A stretch of DNA of 64,000 nt, taken from contig JASSUG010000002.1 in the NCBI GenBank assembly GCA_031963465.1, positions 124,001-188,000 on the forward strand, in the 5' to 3' direction. The translations under genes were made by a program, and so were the position numbers. The stretch is from Mycoavidus cysteinexigens_B (lineage in GTDB: Bacteria; Pseudomonadota; Gammaproteobacteria; Burkholderiales; Burkholderiaceae). The notes below the pieces were generated by a model, which was given only the letters and a program-made list of their open reading frames with translations, made no database searches and was not told where the DNA came from. Below, one piece after another: positions 59,981-64,000 of this stretch. Position 1 is the first letter of the stretch, and each line of letters opens with the position of its first letter.

Positions 59981-62614
59981 TTGACCATGAGTGCGATGCA
60001 CAGTAAGCGTTTGCCTGGCAACCCTACGGCTCAAGCCGCCAGCTTTAAAACCAGCAAAGCCGCACTTATTGAAAAGTTTAACGCCACCGGCAAAATTGAT
60101 GCATTCATGCGTGTGCTAGCACGTACTGCCGATCACGCGCTTTTAGAAGCATGGCATCTATGTCAGCTACCGTCATCTTTGGTGCTAGCTGCAGTGGGCG
60201 GTTTTGGCCGGGGCGAACTGGCGCCCCACTCTGACCTCGATATTCTCATTTTGTTGCCTGCTGAACCCGATGCCAACTTAACCGCTAAGCTCGAATCCTT
60301 TATTGGTATGGCTTGGGACCTGGGTCTGGAAATTAGCAGCAGCGTACGCACCATCGCCCAGTGTATCGAGGCGGCGAGCCAAGATATTACGGTGCAAACT
60401 GCTCTCCTCGAAGCGCGCCGTATCGGCGGTGACTTAGCGCTCTTTAGTCAGTTTATAAGCGGCTTTAATCAAGCCCTGGATACGCGCGCATTCTTCCAGG
60501 CAAAGCTGCTTGAAATGCAACAACGCCATGCGAAGTTTCAGGATTCTCCCTATAGCCTTGAACCTAATTGCAAGGAAAGCCCTGGTGGCTTACGCGATTT
60601 GCAGCTGATTCTATGGTTGACGCGTACCGCCGGCTTTGGCCATAGCTGGCACGAACTTGAGCTAGGCGGCCAGCTCACCGTACGCGAAGCTCGTGAATTG
60701 CGCCGCAACGAACTCTTTTTAAAAACGCTGCGCGCCCGGCTGCATATCTTGACTGGCAGGCGACAAGATGTGATTGCTTTTGATTTTCAGACACAGCTGG
60801 CGGAAAGCTTTGGCTATCGCGCAACGCCTGCTAAACGTGCTAGCGAGCAAATGATGCGTCGCTATTACTGGGCGGCTAAGGCGGTCACCCAGCTCACCAC
60901 GATTTTGCTGCAAACGATTGAAGCGCACTTTTTTCCAGAGACCAGCGGCATTACGCATAGGCTGTCCGAGCGCTTCGCTGAAAAACAAGGCATGATCGAA
61001 ATTCTGCAAGATGATCTGTATCAGCGCGAACCTGATGCGATTCTTGAAACATTTTTGCTGTGCGAGCGTACCACCGGCGTTAAGGGCTTATCGACTCGTA
61101 CTTTACGCGCCTTATACAATGCGCGCAACGTCATGAACCAAGAATGGCGCCGCTCGCCACAAAACCGCCAACGTTTTCTTGAGATTTTGCAGCTATCGCA
61201 GAATTCTACAGAGAGCTCGGGCACCGCCCACGCTCTGGGACTGATGAACCAAACGAGTGTGCTGGGTCGCTATTTATTAAGTTTTTGGCGGGTCGTGGGG
61301 CAAATGCAGCACGATCTTTACCATGCCTATACGGTTGATCAACATATCTTAATGGTCTTGCGCAATTTGCACCGCTTTGGGGTTGCAGAACATGCTCATG
61401 AATATCCATTCTGCAGCCAATTGATGATGAATTTTGAACAGCCATGGGTACTCATGATTGCCGCGCTTTTTCATGACATTGCTAAGGGACGGGGGGGCGA
61501 CCACTCAATCCTTGGCATGGCCGAAGCACAGCGCTTTTGCCGCGAGCACAAGCTAGCGGCTGCAGATGCTCACTTGATTGTCTGGCTGGTTGAGCACCAT
61601 TTAACCATGAGCCGAGTCGCACAAAAACAAGATACCAGCGACGCACACGTGATCAAGCGTTTTGCCGATCAGGTGCAAACCGAGCGCCAACTCACCGCGC
61701 TTTATTTACTGACGGTGGCCGATATTCGCGGCACCAGTCCGAAAGTTTGGAATGCCTGGAAAGGCAAATTACTTGAAGACTTGTACCGGCTCACCCTAAA
61801 TACGCTCGGCGGCATGCAACCCAATACGCATTCGGCGCTTGCGCTCCGTAAAGAGCAAGCGCTGGTGCTGCTGCAGCAGCAGTTGATCCCGGAAGGTGCC
61901 TCCCAAGCTTTTTGGGAGCAACTAGACATTGCTTACTTTTTACGCCATGACGCCCCCGATATTGCCTGGCAAACGCATGCACTTTATTTATATCTCGAAA
62001 CTCCTCAGCCGATTGTCCGAGCTCGCCGCTCACCGCTTGGAGAAGGGGTGCAAGTGCTGGTCTATATGAAAGATCAAGCCGATTTATTTGCCGGGATTTG
62101 TAGTTACTTCGACCGTCATGCTCTATCCGTATTAGATGCGCGCATCCACACCACCCGCCATGGCTATGCGCTGGATAGTTTTTTTGTGACGCCCGCTCAT
62201 CACAGCCTAGACGACACGATGCACCGAGCAGCACTGCACGACTACGATGAAATCACCGCGCGCATTGAACGGCAATTAGCGCTCCATCTGGCGGCCGCCA
62301 AACCACTACGCAGCCCCTCCCCTGGCCGGCTGTCAAGACAATCGCGTACTTTTCCGAGCACGCCACGGGTTAATTTACGCGCCGATGAACGTGGCCAATA
62401 TTACATTCTGTCACTCTCAGCCAATGACCGGCCAGGGCTCCTCTATGCCATTGCCTATATCCTCGCGGCACACCAAATCAGCCTGCATGCAGCACGCATC
62501 AATACGCTAGGAGAGCGCGTTGAAGACATGTTTTTGCTTGCCGGGGCAAAACTCGCTAACCACCGGCAGCAGATTCAACTTGAAACCGAATTACTCCGCG
62601 CCATTGCCGTCTGA
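59981..62614 (+). CDS. glnD: Bifunctional [protein-PII] uridylyltransferase/uridylyl-removing enzyme
   Basis: 877-residue nitrogen sensor that uridylylates PII when glutamine is low and removes UMP when it is high. Nucleotidyltransferase motif GGFGRGELAPHSDLDIL is at 73-89. The HD hydrolase motif LFHDIAKGRGGDHS is near 495. Two ACT domains at the C-terminus (LVYMKDQADLFAGICSYFD, and LSLSANDRPGLLYAIAYIL) bind glutamine. An inner start (MSAMHSKRL) is possible. Convergent with ligA with an 18-bp gap. Confidence 0.95.
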   Translation: MTMSAMHSKRLPGNPTAQAASFKTSKAALIEKFNATGKIDAFMRVLARTADHALLEAWHLCQLPSSLVLAAVGGFGRGELAPHSDLDILILLPAEPDANLTAKLESFIGMAWDLGLEISSSVRTIAQCIEAASQDITVQTALLEARRIGGDLALFSQFISGFNQALDTRAFFQAKLLEMQQRHAKFQDSPYSLEPNCKESPGGLRDLQLILWLTRTAGFGHSWHELELGGQLTVREARELRRNELFLKTLRARLHILTGRRQDVIAFDFQTQLAESFGYRATPAKRASEQMMRRYYWAAKAVTQLTTILLQTIEAHFFPETSGITHRLSERFAEKQGMIEILQDDLYQREPDAILETFLLCERTTGVKGLSTRTLRALYNARNVMNQEWRRSPQNRQRFLEILQLSQNSTESSGTAHALGLMNQTSVLGRYLLSFWRVVGQMQHDLYHAYTVDQHILMVLRNLHRFGVAEHAHEYPFCSQLMMNFEQPWVLMIAALFHDIAKGRGGDHSILGMAEAQRFCREHKLAAADAHLIVWLVEHHLTMSRVAQKQDTSDAHVIKRFADQVQTERQLTALYLLTVADIRGTSPKVWNAWKGKLLEDLYRLTLNTLGGMQPNTHSALALRKEQALVLLQQQLIPEGASQAFWEQLDIAYFLRHDAPDIAWQTHALYLYLETPQPIVRARRSPLGEGVQVLVYMKDQADLFAGICSYFDRHALSVLDARIHTTRHGYALDSFFVTPAHHSLDDTMHRAALHDYDEITARIERQLALHLAAAKPLRSPSPGRLSRQSRTFPSTPRVNLRADERGQYYILSLSANDRPGLLYAIAYILAAHQISLHAARINTLGERVEDMFLLAGAKLANHRQQIQLETELLRAIAV

Positions 62615-62632
62615 GATTTTGCCCCACCAGTA

Positions 62633-64000
62633 CTAAAGATCTTGCGGCGGCTCTACGCTTGCCAACAGTTGGCGCAAGCCCTCTTCATCAAGCACCTCAA
62701 TCCCTAGCGCCTCCGCTTTCGCGAGTTTGCTACCCGCATCTGCCCCAGCAATCACATAATGGGTTTTGCTGGAGACTGAAGCCGCGACTTTGGCGCCCGC
62801 AGCTTCCAGTTGCGCCTTTGCTTGCTCGCGGGTTAAGTTAGGTAAACTGCCCGTTAGCACGACCGTCTTACCGGCCAACGGTCCAGCACTAGGCCGCGCA
62901 GCAGGTGGCCCTTCAGGCCAAGTTACGCCGGCTGCGCGCAATTGCTCAATCACCTCAAGATTATGCGCTTGGGCAAAAAATTGGAGGATGGATTCCGCCA
63001 CGACCGGCCCGACCTCATCGACGTCGAGCAATCCTTCGCGGGACGCCTGGATCAGCGGATCAAGCGCACCGAAATAACGCGCTAAACCAAGCGCAGTTGA
63101 CTCGCCAACGTGGCGTATACCAAGCGCATAGATAAAGCGAGCCAACGTAGTCTGCTTAGCATGCTGCAATGCCGCAAGCAAGTTTTGGGCAGACTTGTCA
63201 GCAAAACGTTCAAGCGCCACCAGCGTTGCAACGTCTAGCTTAAACAGATCGGCAGGCGTACGCACCAGTTCTTGGGCGACCAGTTGATCGATAATTTTTT
63301 CTCCCAGACCATCAATTTCCAGCGCGCGCCGCTGAGCAAAGTGCCACAGTGCTTGCTTACGCTGTGCAGCGCAAGCCAGGGCCCCGGTGCAACGAGCAAC
63401 CGCCTCACCGGGCAAGCGTTCAATCGCAGATCCGCATACTGGACACTCAGTTGGCATCTCAAAACGGTGCGCATCGGTGGGCCGGCGTTCAATTAATGCG
63501 CTCACCACTTCTGGAATCACATCGCCAGCCCGCCGCACAATCACTGTATCGCCAATCAAAATATCTTTGCGCCGCACTTCATCTTCATTGTGCAGGGTCG
63601 CATTGGTCACCATTGCGCCCCCCACAAACACGGGTTCAAGCCGTGCGATTGGCGTAACCGCGCCGGTGCGGCCGACATTAACCTCGATGGCAATCAACTT
63701 GGTCAAGGCCTCTTGTGCCGGAAATTTATGCGCCAGTGCAAAGCGCGGCGCACGCGCAACAAAACCAAGCCGCAATTGATCTTCCAAGCGGTTTAATTTG
63801 TACACGACACCGTCGATTTCATAAGGCAAACTATTGCGTTGCTCGCTCATTGCCTTAAAAAAGCCAAGTAACCCCACGGCTCCTTGTACCACCGCACGCA
63901 TGTCACAGACTGGCAGGCCCAGCTCCAAATACCAATCCAGCAAAGCTTGGTGCGTGGGTGGCATGGCAACGCCAGCAAGCGCACCTATGCCATAAGCAAA
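62633..64000 (-). CDS. ligA: NAD-dependent DNA ligase (5' end cut by window)
   Basis: The open frame reaches base 64000 (FAYGIGALAGVAMPP onward), so the N-terminal part with the catalytic lysine lies outside. Visible 455 residues: the end of the adenylation domain (SLPYEIDGVVYKLN), OB fold (GRTGAVTPIARLEPVFVGG, and ATLHNEDEVRRKDI), four-Cys zinc finger (CPVCGSAIERLPGEAVARC, ending LAC), helix-hairpin-helix region, and C-terminal BRCT domain (AGKTVVLTGSLPNLTREQAK). It seals nicks in replication and repair with NAD+ as cofactor. Confidence 0.95.
   Translation of the reverse strand, partial: FAYGIGALAGVAMPPTHQALLDWYLELGLPVCDMRAVVQGAVGLLGFFKAMSEQRNSLPYEIDGVVYKLNRLEDQLRLGFVARAPRFALAHKFPAQEALTKLIAIEVNVGRTGAVTPIARLEPVFVGGAMVTNATLHNEDEVRRKDILIGDTVIVRRAGDVIPEVVSALIERRPTDAHRFEMPTECPVCGSAIERLPGEAVARCTGALACAAQRKQALWHFAQRRALEIDGLGEKIIDQLVAQELVRTPADLFKLDVATLVALERFADKSAQNLLAALQHAKQTTLARFIYALGIRHVGESTALGLARYFGALDPLIQASREGLLDVDEVGPVVAESILQFFAQAHNLEVIEQLRAAGVTWPEGPPAARPSAGPLAGKTVVLTGSLPNLTREQAKAQLEAAGAKVAASVSSKTHYVIAGADAGSKLAKAEALGIEVLDEEGLRQLLASVEPPQDL

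Overview
The window looks like a chromosomal segment of a Burkholderiaceae bacterium living inside a fungus, most likely Mycoavidus or a close relative. Core genes (etfAB, recBCD, pepN, map, glnD, ligA, tmRNA) are beta-proteobacterial in type. The accessory part is rich in toxin-antitoxin pairs, decayed mobile elements, pseudogenes and giant NACHT-WD40 proteins of a style otherwise familiar from filamentous fungi. The assignment rests on gene content and remembered family resemblance, not on a database search.

Layout. 1-5016: etfA (cut by the window edge) and etfB, the methionine importer metNIQ, and a UPF0016/GDT1 cation transporter. 5013-9805: an accessory patch with a PrlF-like antitoxin and partner, two copies of a module (promoter, coiled-coil gene, hairpin, conserved tail) separated by a Phd/VapC toxin-antitoxin pair, and a 5'-truncated integrase next to tRNA-Leu(CAA). 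The second module copy is frameshifted in an A8 tract. 10339-16023: the first NACHT-WD40 protein (NLR1). 16154-19305: a class III lanthipeptide locus made of a LanKC synthetase and a 45-codon precursor gene found here by eye, with an ILELQ leader motif and a C-terminal SxxSxxxC core. 19401-36498: a group II intron remnant, mltB, chaB-recC-recB-recD, an FUSC-family exporter, an Rpn nuclease and pepN. 36461-44284: hipBA with a palindromic operator, a solitary SMC-like ATPase, a metR remnant, an amidase and an MFS transporter. 44285-46321: degenerate DNA with an ISNCY transposase remnant, an orphan lipoprotein and a winged-helix fragment. 46386-58604: two tandemly duplicated NACHT-WD40 genes (NLR2, NLR3) with homologous 5' flanks, one flank split by a PBECR-type nuclease gene. 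58605-64000: tmRNA, map, glnD and ligA (5' end cut by the window edge).

The three giant proteins share one plan: TPR-like N-terminus, a variable middle domain (TIR/SEFIR-like in NLR2 and NLR3, long helical in NLR1), NACHT NTPase, a pentapeptide-like stretch, and WD40 blades of about 42 residues. Counting degenerate first and last blades there are 14, 14 and 15; the extra blade of NLR3 is explained by an almost exact 126-bp tandem duplication. Within units the scaffold is nearly invariant, and change is concentrated in a few positions expected on the binding face of the propeller, as in fungal HET-E/HET-D NLRs. The most interesting points are this NLR set, with its possible fungus-bacterium gene exchange, and the lanthipeptide locus.
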